Of a DNA stretch of 64,000 nt, positions 48,167 to 56,723 are shown in pieces. The stretch's first letter is position 1; each line of letters starts with the position of its first letter. The notes beneath the pieces were generated by a model. The model was given only the letters and a program-made list of their open reading frames with translations. It did no database searches and was not told the origin of the DNA. Origin of the DNA: Amylibacter sp. SFDW26 (lineage in GTDB: Bacteria > Pseudomonadota > Alphaproteobacteria > Rhodobacterales > Rhodobacteraceae); NCBI RefSeq assembly GCF_009184395.1, contig NZ_WEIC01000001.1:1174887-1238886 (forward strand), written 5' to 3'. Position numbers and translations under genes: made by a program.

Positions 48167-49318
48167 ATGAAAAAAAACTCTAGATTGTCTCCAGAAACCA
48201 TCGCCGCACAGGCAGCAGGTCAGATTGACGAAAAAACAGGGTCCGTTATTCCCCCCATCCAAATGGCAACAACATATGCCCGTGATGAAAACTATGAGCG
48301 GCGCGAAGACTTAATTTACGCCCGCTATGGCACACCAACATGTGGCCAAGCCGAAAATGTTTTGGCAAAACTGGAAGAGGCCGAAGATGCGTTATTCTTC
48401 AACTCGGGCCTATCCGCCGCGGCCGCCGTATTGGAAAGCCTTCCAGCAGGCGCACATATCGTCGTCCCTGAAAACATGTACTTCGGTGTTCTTGTCTGGA
48501 TGCAGCGCCAAGCCGATAAAGGTTATTTAAGTTTAGACACTTATGTACCAGCTGATTTGGATAGTCTCGAATCCGCGATGCGCGATGATACAGCACTGAT
48601 TTGGGTGGAAACACCAACCAATCCGACATGGGCTGTTACAGATATAGCCGCCGTTTCAAAAATTGCCAAAGCCAAAGGTGCACTAGTATTGGTCGACAGC
48701 ACCACTGCGCCACCTTGCACAACTAAGCCATTAAACCTTGGCGCTGATTACGCCTTTCACTCTGCAACAAAATATCTAAACGGCCACTCCGATGTATTGG
48801 CAGGCGCTTTATCAACCAACCTAATAGATGATCGTTGGGAAGATATTGGCGTTGTCCGTAAACTCCAGGGTACCGCCCTACCTGGTTTTGAAGCATGGTT
48901 GGTTATGCGCGGCATGCGAACACTTTACGTGCGCTGGAATAAAGCGTGTGAAAATGCGATAAAGATTGCCAAGCACTTCAATGATCACCCGCTTGTAGAA
49001 CGCGTTCAATACCCAGGTTTGCCAAATGACCCAGGTCACGCCATTGCACAAAAACAAATGACAGGTGGCTTTGGCGGCATGATGTCGATCCTAGTCAAAG
49101 GAAGTGAACAAGCGGCACGTAATGTGGCACGAAACACAGAGCTGTTCTTACCAGCCACTTCATTGGGCGGTGTTGAAAGCTTAATCGAACACCGTTTCAC
49201 TATCGAAGGGCCTGATTACGGTGTAGCGGAAAACTTGTTACGCTTGTCAGTAGGAATTGAGGATGCCGACGACCTGATTGCAGATTTGGAACAAGCTATT
49301 ACACGCGCTTGTGGATAA
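48167..49318 (+). CDS. metC: Cystathionine beta-lyase / Cys-Met metabolism PLP enzyme
   Basis: 383 residues, gamma-family PLP enzyme. PLP Lys in HSATKYLNGHSDV; pocket residues in LVDSTTAPPCTTKPLNLGAD and RYGTPTCGQAENVLAKLEEA. Best read as cystathionine beta-lyase (methionine synthesis); cystathionine gamma-synthase/lyase or homocysteine-forming sulfhydrylase activities cannot be excluded by sequence alone. The 34-base gap upstream is too short for a SAM riboswitch. Confidence 0.85.
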   Translation: MKKNSRLSPETIAAQAAGQIDEKTGSVIPPIQMATTYARDENYERREDLIYARYGTPTCGQAENVLAKLEEAEDALFFNSGLSAAAAVLESLPAGAHIVVPENMYFGVLVWMQRQADKGYLSLDTYVPADLDSLESAMRDDTALIWVETPTNPTWAVTDIAAVSKIAKAKGALVLVDSTTAPPCTTKPLNLGADYAFHSATKYLNGHSDVLAGALSTNLIDDRWEDIGVVRKLQGTALPGFEAWLVMRGMRTLYVRWNKACENAIKIAKHFNDHPLVERVQYPGLPNDPGHAIAQKQMTGGFGGMMSILVKGSEQAARNVARNTELFLPATSLGGVESLIEHRFTIEGPDYGVAENLLRLSVGIEDADDLIADLEQAITRACG

Positions 49319-49355
49319 GTGTGCAAACATTAGAAGCTAATTCAGAGGAGATTAA

Positions 49356-49796
49356 ATGCGAATTGTTTCCGAGGAAGACTGGAAAGAGTATACATTCCCA
49401 CACGTAACCACTTCTATACTCGCAACGGTTTCTGATGGTCATGCCTGCGATATGCATCTGCATTGGGTTTCTTTATTGTATCATAAATATAGGCTTGGAA
49501 GTTGGCAAAACATTCTTCCCGACCCAAAGATGATTGACGATAAAACTTATCTCATGTGGCATAATGAGGAATATTGTATTTTTCACAAAACTCATGAGAA
49601 ATTTGGCGAACACATTATTGAATGTGCACATCCCTACTCAGAAAAATTATTCGTATTCTTCGATTATTTTAGCTTAGAACCCGCTTTTAATGCCCTTAAT
49701 AAAGGAAGCGCAGAACAGATCCCCTATATCCCAACCTATTACGCCCATCCCCATGACAGATATGATTATAAAACTGGGGGGCATCTGTGGAAGTAA
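49356..49796 (+). CDS. Hypothetical protein rich in aromatic and His residues
   Basis: 146 residues; no family recognised. No signal peptide or membrane segment. It is unusually rich in His, Trp, Tyr and Phe (DMHLHWVSLLYHKYRLGSW, LMWHNEEYCIFHKTHEKF, YYAHPHDRYDYKTGG), a composition unlike its neighbours that could reflect metal binding. An AGAGGAG five bases before the ATG supports translation. It lies at the edge of an accessory-looking segment. Confidence 0.75.
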   Translation: MRIVSEEDWKEYTFPHVTTSILATVSDGHACDMHLHWVSLLYHKYRLGSWQNILPDPKMIDDKTYLMWHNEEYCIFHKTHEKFGEHIIECAHPYSEKLFVFFDYFSLEPAFNALNKGSAEQIPYIPTYYAHPHDRYDYKTGGHLWK

Positions 49797-49837
49797 AGCC
49801 AATATCTATTATAGGCTACAGTAACATTGGTGGTCTT

Positions 49838-50839
49838 TCATGTATTGGATGTTAACCATTTACCCACCGCAGCATGTGCTAACGTCACCCTTTTGCCCCA
49901 ATCTTTCCCATCAATTATCACATAGTTTAAGTCGAACTCTTTTAATAAGGTTTTTAATCTGTCGAAAAACCATAACCTTGTATCTTGGTCTTCGGCATAT
50001 CGAGTACCATCATCAATCCAAGCAACATCTGGATTAAGTAGTAGATAGAAATCTGCAAAAATTGCACTTTCTAAAATATCTTTCAAAGTATGGGGAATAT
50101 ACCCCAGTAAATATTCAGCCCACACAATTGTCTGCAAGATATCTGTATCTTCGAACAAAACATAATTAGAATGCTTTACAGTTGCATCGCGCAATGCAAT
50201 TTGACCATTAACGATGGCCGTGAAATCTACGTCGGTCCAATCTGTCCCTTGCTTAAATTCAGCATCGTAATCTCGACCATATTCGCGGATGAATTCAGTC
50301 ATATAGGTATCGGCTAAAAGCTTAGTTAATGTCGTTTTCCCTGCACTTTCAGGACCAAGTAGGCAAATATTTCTTTGATAATAGGACCGAACAGGCTCTG
50401 GTATATATTTCCAATTTTCATACGGGGCGCTTCTGATTTGCGTTGCAGATATTGGGATGTTTTTTCTGTCGATATCTACGACAAATGGTTCAGCACCCAA
50501 TTCATTGGCTAAATGAATGACATATTCCTCTGAGCCAAAAACCACATCAATAGTTTCAGGATGAGCCTCTTTTATTGTAGCCTTCCAAATATTCCAAAAA
50601 TTAACATGCTCAGATGGTTCTTGCGGTATATCTTTGTGTAAATGAATGAGCTTAATATCTGGCGGCGCACACTTAGTAATCCAATCAAATCTCAGTTGTC
50701 CGTCTATAGGTTCGCAATCTCTTGTACATACCAAGACCGTCAATTCATCAACCATTGCATTAGCAACATCACACATGAATAAATGCCCATTATGAACAGG
50801 CATAAATTTACCAAGTAAGAACCCTCTTTTTACAGACAT
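49838..50839 (-). CDS. nadR: NadR-like NMN adenylyltransferase / ribosylnicotinamide kinase
   Basis: 333 residues. N-terminal nucleotidyltransferase domain with GFLLGKFMPVHNGHL and the ISATQIRSAP motif, then a P-loop kinase domain (Walker A LLGPESAGKTTLTKLL). It phosphorylates nicotinamide riboside to NMN and adenylates it to NAD. It lacks the N-terminal helix-turn-helix of enterobacterial NadR, so it is not expected to act as repressor. The start is one base after the pnuC stop (TAA-G-ATG), consistent with coupled uptake and trapping. Confidence 0.93.
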   Translation of the reverse strand: MSVKRGFLLGKFMPVHNGHLFMCDVANAMVDELTVLVCTRDCEPIDGQLRFDWITKCAPPDIKLIHLHKDIPQEPSEHVNFWNIWKATIKEAHPETIDVVFGSEEYVIHLANELGAEPFVVDIDRKNIPISATQIRSAPYENWKYIPEPVRSYYQRNICLLGPESAGKTTLTKLLADTYMTEFIREYGRDYDAEFKQGTDWTDVDFTAIVNGQIALRDATVKHSNYVLFEDTDILQTIVWAEYLLGYIPHTLKDILESAIFADFYLLLNPDVAWIDDGTRYAEDQDTRLWFFDRLKTLLKEFDLNYVIIDGKDWGKRVTLAHAAVGKWLTSNT

Positions 50840-50840
50840 C

Positions 50841-51437
50841 TTATGACGCAGCTAGTTTAGCTTTAGCTTTCCACTGAAATAGACCGATTATAGCAAGAAC
50901 TAAGAAAACACCGTACAATGCTGCAGTTGGCGTTAAGTCTTTTACAACAAACAAGCCGATGGCAAGCACATCTACGATAATCCATAGATACCAGCTTTCG
51001 ATATTCCTGCGTGATAATAAGAATTGAGCAAGCACACTCAAGACAGCGATTGAGCCGTCCCAATAAGGATATGATGCATCCGTTAAATTAGCCATTAATG
51101 TACTTAGTATTAACCAGCCAACGACTGCAGTCATTAGATAAGATAAATATTGGGTTTTGGGTAAAAACTCTACAATGATTTTACCATCATCTTCACGCCC
51201 CTTAAGCCAAAACCAAAGCCCATAAAACTGGATGAAAAAGTAATACACCTGAAGCAGCGCATCGCTATAAAGTTGATAGTCGTAAAATATCTTGGCATAT
51301 AGAACAACCATTACGAACCCGAATGGATAGTTCCATATCGACCGTCGAATAATTAAGCTGACATTAATAAGTCCACAAATTACAGCCGTTATCTCAATTG
51401 GCCGCGAACCAACCATTTGTATTAAAAAATCTATCAT
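50841..51437 (-). CDS. pnuC: Nicotinamide riboside transporter PnuC
   Basis: 198 residues from ATG 51437 (IDFLIQMVGS); a TTG six codons upstream is also in frame. Seven hydrophobic helices with aromatic-rich PnuC signatures: NYPFGFVMVVLYAKIFYDYQ, YYFFIQFYGLWFWL, SWYLWIIVDVLAIGLFVVKD. Facilitated uptake of nicotinamide riboside that NadR then phosphorylates. No NAD riboswitch is visible upstream. Confidence 0.95.
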   Translation of the reverse strand: MIDFLIQMVGSRPIEITAVICGLINVSLIIRRSIWNYPFGFVMVVLYAKIFYDYQLYSDALLQVYYFFIQFYGLWFWLKGREDDGKIIVEFLPKTQYLSYLMTAVVGWLILSTLMANLTDASYPYWDGSIAVLSVLAQFLLSRRNIESWYLWIIVDVLAIGLFVVKDLTPTAALYGVFLVLAIIGLFQWKAKAKLAAS

Positions 51438-51563
51438 CGTCGTATAATGGCCCAAACCAATTTATAATTAAACTAATTCATAATACACCACGGATGAAAA
51501 CGACAACCATTAATACGCCTTCAACCCTCCAATCAGTCACCTGCTAAATATCATGTTACAGCA

Positions 51564-51806
51564 TTATGCAGCGTAACATAACTCATCTGGCAATAGCCCA
51601 TCTTTAAGGCGCAATTGGATTGCCCGGCATGCGCGTGGAAAAGCAAAAACCGATGCTCTCTCGTCAACAGCACTTAGAAGGCAAATCTCAGCTGTTGAAG
51701 TATCGACCACTAAGACACCATATTCCGTTCCATCAGCTTTGAAGAAGCGGTATGTAAGTAACGGTTCTGCTTTTTCAATACACTTTAAACCAATGTATAT
51801 TGCCAT
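51564..51806 (-). CDS. Hypothetical 80-residue protein
   Basis: 80 residues from ATG 51806; no family recognised. It has alternating beta-like strands (LLTYRFFKADGTEYGVLVVD, AEICLLSAV) and a helix (FPRACRAIQLRLKDG), no signal peptide, three Cys. The ribosome binding site is weak (GTGAG). It precedes pnuC-nadR on the same strand by about 125 bases and could be in their transcript. Confidence 0.55.
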   Translation of the reverse strand: MAIYIGLKCIEKAEPLLTYRFFKADGTEYGVLVVDTSTAEICLLSAVDERASVFAFPRACRAIQLRLKDGLLPDELCYAA

Positions 51807-51938
51807 TTCTCACGCCCAAACGATATGATTTTCAAGAATTTTTGTATATTCATGCACGAACCATAGCAATCATGTGGTATGGGTTTCAATCATCCAATTT
51901 CAAGTTCTTCGCTCAAGACCAATTTCTGGATTTAAGGT

Positions 51939-51967
51939 TTGACTGCCTTTAAAGGAACCAATGTAAA
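51939..51967 (+). promoter_or_regulatory. Candidate promoter for a small RNA
   Basis: TTGACT (51939-51944), exactly 17 bases, then TGTAAA (51962-51967). Five of six -35 bases match consensus. Transcription would start near 51974, with no coding sequence following. Confidence 0.45.
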
Positions 51968-51973
51968 AAACCA

Positions 51974-52170
51974 CCGTGCGCACCCCATACTTCAAATTAA
52001 CCTTCGCCCCCGTATAACTACAGCGTCGACAAAAGTGGTTCACGGGGGCCGAAGGGCGGGTAACAGCGTCAAATGAAGCCTACTAACACTTAACAGTTAA
52101 GATATCAGTGCAAGGGTCCATCAAACCCTTGTTCGGCAATATACCACACTTAGGTGGCGCCACCGTTTTA
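51974..52170 (+). ncRNA. Candidate structured small RNA of about 200 nt
   Basis: Strong structure between two minus-strand genes. CCTTCGCCCCCGT (52001-52013) pairs with ACGGGGGCCGAAGG (52042-52055), a 13-bp stem with one bulged C, extended inside by AACTAC/GTGGTT. CAAGGGT/ACCCTTG (52111-52131) forms a 7-bp stem with a 7-base loop. GGTGGCGCCACC then GTTTT (52153-52169) could end the transcript, and its GGTGG can also pair with CCACC at 51971-51975. It does not fit tmRNA, 6S, SRP or RNase P RNA by eye. The strand is inferred from the promoter and terminal hairpin. Confidence 0.45.
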
Positions 52171-52197
52171 ACAATACATAGGTAAACAAATAGATAA

Positions 52198-52223
52198 CCC
52201 CGCCAGACAAGATGCTGACGGGG
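52198..52223 (-). terminator. Terminator of the small exported-protein gene
   Basis: CCCCG(C)CAG/CTG(A)CGGGG stem with one mismatch and an 8-base loop, 24 bases after the stop of the minus-strand gene. On that strand it is followed by TTATCTATTTGTTT. Confidence 0.6.
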
Positions 52224-52246
52224 CAAAAATAATGCTCAGTAAAAAG

Positions 52247-52507
52247 TTATTTATACTTTTTTACACCAGATGTAGTTCTGGAGATACTATTAGAAACTTT
52301 ACCGCGTGTAGCTTTATTAACTGCATTACGCTTTCCAAAAAATGAAGCCTTCGCAGTTTTGTCTTTTGATACAACGCTTTGTGTTGTTTTCAAGTCAACA
52401 TGGTCACGTCCACCTTTAGCTTGCACTGGTGCTGATAAAGAAGCCGCAAGACTAATTGCAGTTGCGCCGATTACGATTGATTTTACGAAGATGTTTTTCT
52501 GTGTCAT
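52247..52507 (-). CDS. Small exported basic protein
   Basis: 86 residues from ATG 52507, chosen because AAGGA lies eight bases upstream and it places a clean signal peptide at the N-terminus (KSIVIGATAISLAASLSAPVQA, cleavage after VQA). The mature part, about 59 residues, is strongly basic and rich in Lys, Ser, Thr (TAKASFFGKRNAVNKATRGK), with no Cys. No family recognised. It has its own strong -10 element and terminator, so it is probably a well-expressed single gene. Confidence 0.7.
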   Translation of the reverse strand: MTQKNIFVKSIVIGATAISLAASLSAPVQAKGGRDHVDLKTTQSVVSKDKTAKASFFGKRNAVNKATRGKVSNSISRTTSGVKKYK

Positions 52508-52645
52508 GGTCTGTATCCTTATAGAGAATTTCTGATTACCCACAGAAAACACGATCCAATCATAAAGCTCCAACCACGTTTGTTGAAGTTTCTGTTGAGG
52601 GACGTGAAGTCTGGTTAAGTAAAAACCATAATTTTAAGTGTGAAC

Positions 52646-52651
52646 ATTATA
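52646..52651 (-). promoter_or_regulatory. Consensus -10 element upstream of the small exported-protein gene
   Basis: A perfect TATAAT on the minus strand (52651-52646) in a very AT-rich block with the palindrome AATATTATTTAATATT close by. It would give a leader of about 130 bases. No clear -35 is present at 17 bases. Confidence 0.35.
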
Positions 52652-52771
52652 ACTTATTAATATTATTTAATATTTTCACTTACAGTTTGTTACATTTACA
52701 CACATTCAGCGTGAACTCATCATCGCCCTGCCTGGAAAATAATTGATAATGAAATGATAATCACAACGATG

Positions 52772-53932
52772 TTAGACAGGTTGAGCCGTTTCCACCACGC
52801 GCACAAAGAAAGACGCACCAATCGGGCTGATCTCATCATTAAAATTATACGTCGTTTGATGCAGTCCAGCGCTCGGACCATTACCAATAAACAGATACGC
52901 ACCGGGAGCTTCTTGCAAGAAATAGGAAAAATCCTCAGCAGCCATCATTGGAACCGCATCCATACTCGCATGATCATCACCCACAACCTCTGCCGCAGCC
53001 TTGGTTGCAAAAGCAGCTTTGGCTGCATCATTAACAGTTGCAGGATATCCATGTTGGTAATCTAGCCTGGCGGTTGCACCGTACATTGCAGCAACATGCT
53101 CCATAATTGTTTTTAACCGCTCCATTGCCTTTGCCCGGACATCCTTTTTAAACGTGCGCAAAGTTCCCACAATTTTTGCACGATCCGAAATCACATTGTC
53201 TGCGGTCCCTGCATTAAACCGCGTAACCGACAGCACCACACTATCCACTGGGTCAACTGTACGGCTGACAATGGTTTGCAAATTTTGCACCATTGCTGTG
53301 CCAACAATAATCGGGTCAATTGTCAAATGTGGCTGTGCAGCATGGCCATCTTTACCTGTGATCTCAATCTCAAACACATCTGCAGCTGCCATCAAAGGTC
53401 CTGCGCGCGTTTCAATCGTACCCACCTCTTGGTTCGGCATATTATGTATGCCGTAAACTTGGGAAATGCCGTATTTATCCATCAAGCCTTCTTCGACCAT
53501 CATACCAGCACCTGCGCCACCCTCTTCGGCTGGTTGGAAAATCAAAACAACACGGCCTGAAAAATTGCGCGTTTCCGCCAGATATCGCGCTGCCCCCAGC
53601 AGCATCGTAGTATGACCATCATGCCCACAAGCATGCATCTTGCCCTCTATTTTAGAGGCATAAGGCAATCCTGTTTCCTCTGGCATCGGCAATGCATCCA
53701 TATCTGCACGCAAACCAATGGTATCGCCTTCAGACTTACCGTTTATGACCGCAATAACACCCGTCTTTGCCCAACCTTGGGAAATCTCATCAACACCGAA
53801 TTCTTCCAATCGGGCTGTAACAAAGGCTGCTGTTTCCACGCAATCATATTCCAACTCTGGATTTTCATGCAAATGTTGGCGCCATGCGGTCATATCGTCA
53901 TAATAATCAGCAATGCGGTTGATCACGGGCAT
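52772..53932 (-). CDS. M20-family amidohydrolase (hippurate/N-acyl-amino-acid hydrolase type)
   Basis: 386 residues. Metal-site motifs: GLRADMDALPMPEETG, HACGHDGHTTMLLG (Cys and His ligands), FQPAEEGGAGAGMMVEEG (Glu base), and the lid/dimer domain around GKDGHAAQPHLTIDP. Di-metal hydrolase of N-acyl amino acids, indole-acetyl or hippurate-like substrates, or peptides. AGGAG precedes the ATG by ten bases. Divergent from mazG across 67 bases. Confidence 0.93.
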   Translation of the reverse strand: MPVINRIADYYDDMTAWRQHLHENPELEYDCVETAAFVTARLEEFGVDEISQGWAKTGVIAVINGKSEGDTIGLRADMDALPMPEETGLPYASKIEGKMHACGHDGHTTMLLGAARYLAETRNFSGRVVLIFQPAEEGGAGAGMMVEEGLMDKYGISQVYGIHNMPNQEVGTIETRAGPLMAAADVFEIEITGKDGHAAQPHLTIDPIIVGTAMVQNLQTIVSRTVDPVDSVVLSVTRFNAGTADNVISDRAKIVGTLRTFKKDVRAKAMERLKTIMEHVAAMYGATARLDYQHGYPATVNDAAKAAFATKAAAEVVGDDHASMDAVPMMAAEDFSYFLQEAPGAYLFIGNGPSAGLHQTTYNFNDEISPIGASFFVRVVETAQPV

Positions 53933-53999
53933 GGCGGGTTTACTCCTAAAGATTCAAGTTCATAATAGGCAGAGAAATTTCCATTAGAAAAGCCCAACA

Positions 54000-54842
54000 A
54001 TGACAAAAAACCGCGATGATAGCCAAGCCCTTTGCCTTAACTCAAATGGTGGTCTCCCCCGACTGTTGGAAATCATGGCGCGTTTGCGAGACCCAGAAAC
54101 GGGATGCCCTTGGGATATTGAGCAAAGTTACAAATCCATAGCACCTTATACGATCGAAGAGGCCTATGAGGTTGCTGACGCCATTGAACAGGATGACATG
54201 GCCGAATTGGAAGGCGAATTGGGTGATCTGTTATTGCAGGTGGTTTACTATACCCAGATGGGTTCAGAAGATGGATCATTCACTTTTGAAACTGTGACAA
54301 AGAAAATTGCCGATAAAATGGTACATCGCCATCCACATGTATTTGGCGATGAGAACCGCGATAAATCGGCAGATCAACAAACAGCGGATTGGGAAAAGAT
54401 CAAAGCAGCAGAACGTGCTGCCAAAGGCGAAACGCAGTCTAAGACTTTGGATGGCGTTGCAAAGAATCTGCCAGCCCTCACCCGTGCTGTGAAACTGCAA
54501 AAGCGCGCCGCGCGTGTTGGCTTTGATTGGCCTTCCACACAAGGCGTTTTGGATAAAATCATTGAGGAAAGTCAAGAATTAGTCGAAGCGCGTGAAACAC
54601 TGACACACGATGAACAGGTCGAAGAATATGGTGATCTGATGTTCGTCATGGCAAATCTTGCGCGCCATTTGAAAATCGATCCAGAAGAAGCCTTACGCAA
54701 AACCAACGCCAAATTTACCCGTCGTTTTGAAGGGGTAGAAGCAAAGCTTGCGGATATGGGCAAAACACCGCAGCAATCTGACCTAAAAGAAATGGATGCC
54801 TTGTGGGATGCGGTTAAAGTAGATGAGCGCAATAATACATAG
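54000..54842 (+). CDS. mazG: Nucleoside triphosphate pyrophosphohydrolase MazG
   Basis: Hydrolyses NTPs/dNTPs to monophosphates, cleaning the pool. 280 residues with two MazG helical domains: N-terminal RLRDPETGCPWDIEQSYKSI, then YTIEEAYEVADAIE and ELEGELGDLLLQVV (the ExxE...ExxD metal site); C-terminal KIIEESQELVEARET and VEEYGDLMFVMANLARHL. Full length for the two-domain form. No toxin-antitoxin partner adjacent. Confidence 0.95.
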   Translation: MTKNRDDSQALCLNSNGGLPRLLEIMARLRDPETGCPWDIEQSYKSIAPYTIEEAYEVADAIEQDDMAELEGELGDLLLQVVYYTQMGSEDGSFTFETVTKKIADKMVHRHPHVFGDENRDKSADQQTADWEKIKAAERAAKGETQSKTLDGVAKNLPALTRAVKLQKRAARVGFDWPSTQGVLDKIIEESQELVEARETLTHDEQVEEYGDLMFVMANLARHLKIDPEEALRKTNAKFTRRFEGVEAKLADMGKTPQQSDLKEMDALWDAVKVDERNNT

Positions 54843-54935
54843 CACACGTACGGTCAAAATAACCGCTCTTGCCAACGTTCTTAAAAAAGGAATAACTGCA
54901 TCATTCCAACTTCTACACAAATATAAGTGAATCTG

Positions 54936-55862
54936 ATGTCTTCCATAATTTCAGTACAAGATCTTTCCAAAGAATATGACAATGGCTTTAAGGCTCTGAA
55001 AAACATCAACCTAGAGATAGAACAAGGCGAGGTAATCGCTTTGTTAGGTCCAAATGGTGCAGGAAAAACAACCTTAATATCAATAATATGCGGCTTAGTA
55101 AGCCCAACTTCAGGTCAAGTACTAGTCGGTGGTAACAATGTCATAAAGGACTACCGCAAAGCCCGCTCCATGATTGGCTTAGTACCACAGGAAATTGCAC
55201 TAGAACCTTTTCAATCGGTTATGAATGGAATGAAGTTTACCCGTGGTTTATTTGGTAAGCGCCCAGATGCGGAGCTCATGAAAGACATACTGATGCGGCT
55301 ATCTCTTTGGGATAAAAGAGACGCTAAAACCATGGAATTATCAGGTGGCATGAAAAGACGTGTTCTTATCGCCAAAGCCCTTTGCCATGAACCTGCGGTA
55401 CTTTTCCTCGATGAACCTACTGCGGGCGTAGATGTTGAATTACGCAAAGATATGTGGGCTGTGATAGAACAACTCAAAGCCGAAGGCGTTACCATTATCC
55501 TTACCACCCACTACATCGAAGAAGCTGAAGCTATTGCCGATCGCGTGGGTATCATCAGAAAGGGTGATTTACTGCTCGTCGAGCAAAAAGAAACTCTGAT
55601 GCAACGTATGGGACAACGTCAAATGGTAATTGAATTATCAGAGCCAATTATTGCTATTCCAAAAAATTTGAAGCCATTCAATTTGGAATACTCATCTGAA
55701 GATTTAACACTTACATATAGCTATGAAGCCAGTGGTGAACGTACAGGAATCGCATCCCTTTTTACAGAACTGAGCAATGCCAAAATCATATTACGCGATG
55801 TTCAAACTCACCAAAGCTCACTTGAAGATATCTTTGTTGACCTTATTGGAGACAAATCATGA
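54936..55862 (+). CDS. ABC-2-type exporter ATP-binding protein
   Basis: 308 residues from ATG 54936 (a GTG three codons upstream is in frame). Walker [17 protein letters not shown], signature [17 protein letters not shown], Walker [20 protein letters not shown], switch [17 protein letters not shown]. The C-terminal extension is as in drug/multidrug exporters (DrrA/CcmA-like). Stop overlaps the start of the permease gene. Confidence 0.94.
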   Translation: MSSIISVQDLSKEYDNGFKALKNINLEIEQGEVIALLGPNGAGKTTLISIICGLVSPTSGQVLVGGNNVIKDYRKARSMIGLVPQEIALEPFQSVMNGMKFTRGLFGKRPDAELMKDILMRLSLWDKRDAKTMELSGGMKRRVLIAKALCHEPAVLFLDEPTAGVDVELRKDMWAVIEQLKAEGVTIILTTHYIEEAEAIADRVGIIRKGDLLLVEQKETLMQRMGQRQMVIELSEPIIAIPKNLKPFNLEYSSEDLTLTYSYEASGERTGIASLFTELSNAKIILRDVQTHQSSLEDIFVDLIGDKS

Positions 55863-56620
55863 ATTTTCCAGGGATGAAATCCATATACCTCTTTGAAATG
55901 GCCCGCTTCTATCGCACCATATCCCAAAGCCTGTTTTCACCCGTGCTCTCAACCGTACTTTATTTTATCGTATTTGGGTCAGCCATTGGATCACGCATTC
56001 AAGAGGTCGATGGTGTCTCATACGGTGCATTCATTGTACCTGGCCTGATCATGTTGTCAGTCTTAACTCAAAGTATTTCAAATGCTTCGTTCGGCATCTA
56101 TTTTCCAAAATTCTTAGGATCCATATATGAATTACACACAGCCCCTATTTCCTATCTAGAAATTGTTATTGGATATGTCGGTGCTGCAGCCACCAAATCA
56201 ATCATCATCGGTTTGGTTATTTTAGCTACCGCTTCTTTATTTGTACCGCTACACATACAACACTTTCCAGCAATGATCGCTTTCTTAGTCTTGACCAGCA
56301 TATCTTTCAGCCTGTTTGGCTTTATCATCGGCCTTTGGTCAAAGAACTTCGAACAACTACAACTGGTTCCTTTACTGGTTATCACACCTTTGGTGTTTTT
56401 GGGTGGCAGTTTTTATTCGATTTCCATGTTACCGCCATTTTGGCAAACCGTGACCTTATTTAACCCCGTAGTATATCTTATATCTGGGTTTCGTTGGAGT
56501 TTTTATGGCACTTCTGATGTCAGCCTTGGTCTAAGCTTGGCGATGATTTTCCTATTTCTGATTACATGCCTTGGGGTTATTTGGTGGACATTTAAAACAG
56601 GTTTTAAAATCAAAGATTAA
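55859..56620 (+). CDS. ABC-2-type exporter permease
   Basis: 253 residues with six hydrophobic helices; ABC-2 signature around [20 protein letters not shown] and [20 protein letters not shown] followed by [17 protein letters not shown]. Pairs with the preceding ATPase (ATGA overlap). Substrate not evident; a drug, lipid or polysaccharide are options. Confidence 0.93.
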   Translation: MNFPGMKSIYLFEMARFYRTISQSLFSPVLSTVLYFIVFGSAIGSRIQEVDGVSYGAFIVPGLIMLSVLTQSISNASFGIYFPKFLGSIYELHTAPISYLEIVIGYVGAAATKSIIIGLVILATASLFVPLHIQHFPAMIAFLVLTSISFSLFGFIIGLWSKNFEQLQLVPLLVITPLVFLGGSFYSISMLPPFWQTVTLFNPVVYLISGFRWSFYGTSDVSLGLSLAMIFLFLITCLGVIWWTFKTGFKIKD

Positions 56621-56634
56621 TAAATAATAAAGTG

Positions 56635-56656
56635 GTCTTAACGAGACATTTTTTTA
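56635..56656 (+). terminator. Weak terminator after the ABC permease
   Basis: GTCT/AGAC short stem with a 5-base loop followed by ATTTTTTTATT. The U-tract is good but the stem is only four pairs. Confidence 0.35.
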
Positions 56657-56723
56657 TTGTATAATTTCTTTACCCAACATCCTTTAGAATGATAGGCATA
56701 ATCAACATAATTAAGGCTGACCA

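Larger units (their letters stand above)
51807..52246. other. Intergenic stretch with structured sequence
   Basis: 440 bases without a credible gene on either strand. It holds a candidate plus-strand promoter (51939-51967), a set of strong hairpins read here as a small RNA (51974-52170) and the terminator of the small exported-protein gene (52198-52223). 51807-51935 shows nothing distinct. Confidence 0.7.

Noticed and set aside
51974..52240. Two-piece (permuted) alphaproteobacterial tmRNA
   Set aside because: GGGGGC/GCCCCC pairing looked like a tRNA-like acceptor, but no T-loop/CCA arrangement and no tag frame starting with Ala-Asn-Asp could be found on either strand.
52744..52763. Fur-box-like GATAAT repeats
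   Set aside because: Two GATAAT units resemble the classical Fur box, but they lie just after the stop of the M20 gene and over 230 bases from the next start on that strand; Rhodobacteraceae iron/manganese sites also differ. Probably chance in AT-rich DNA.
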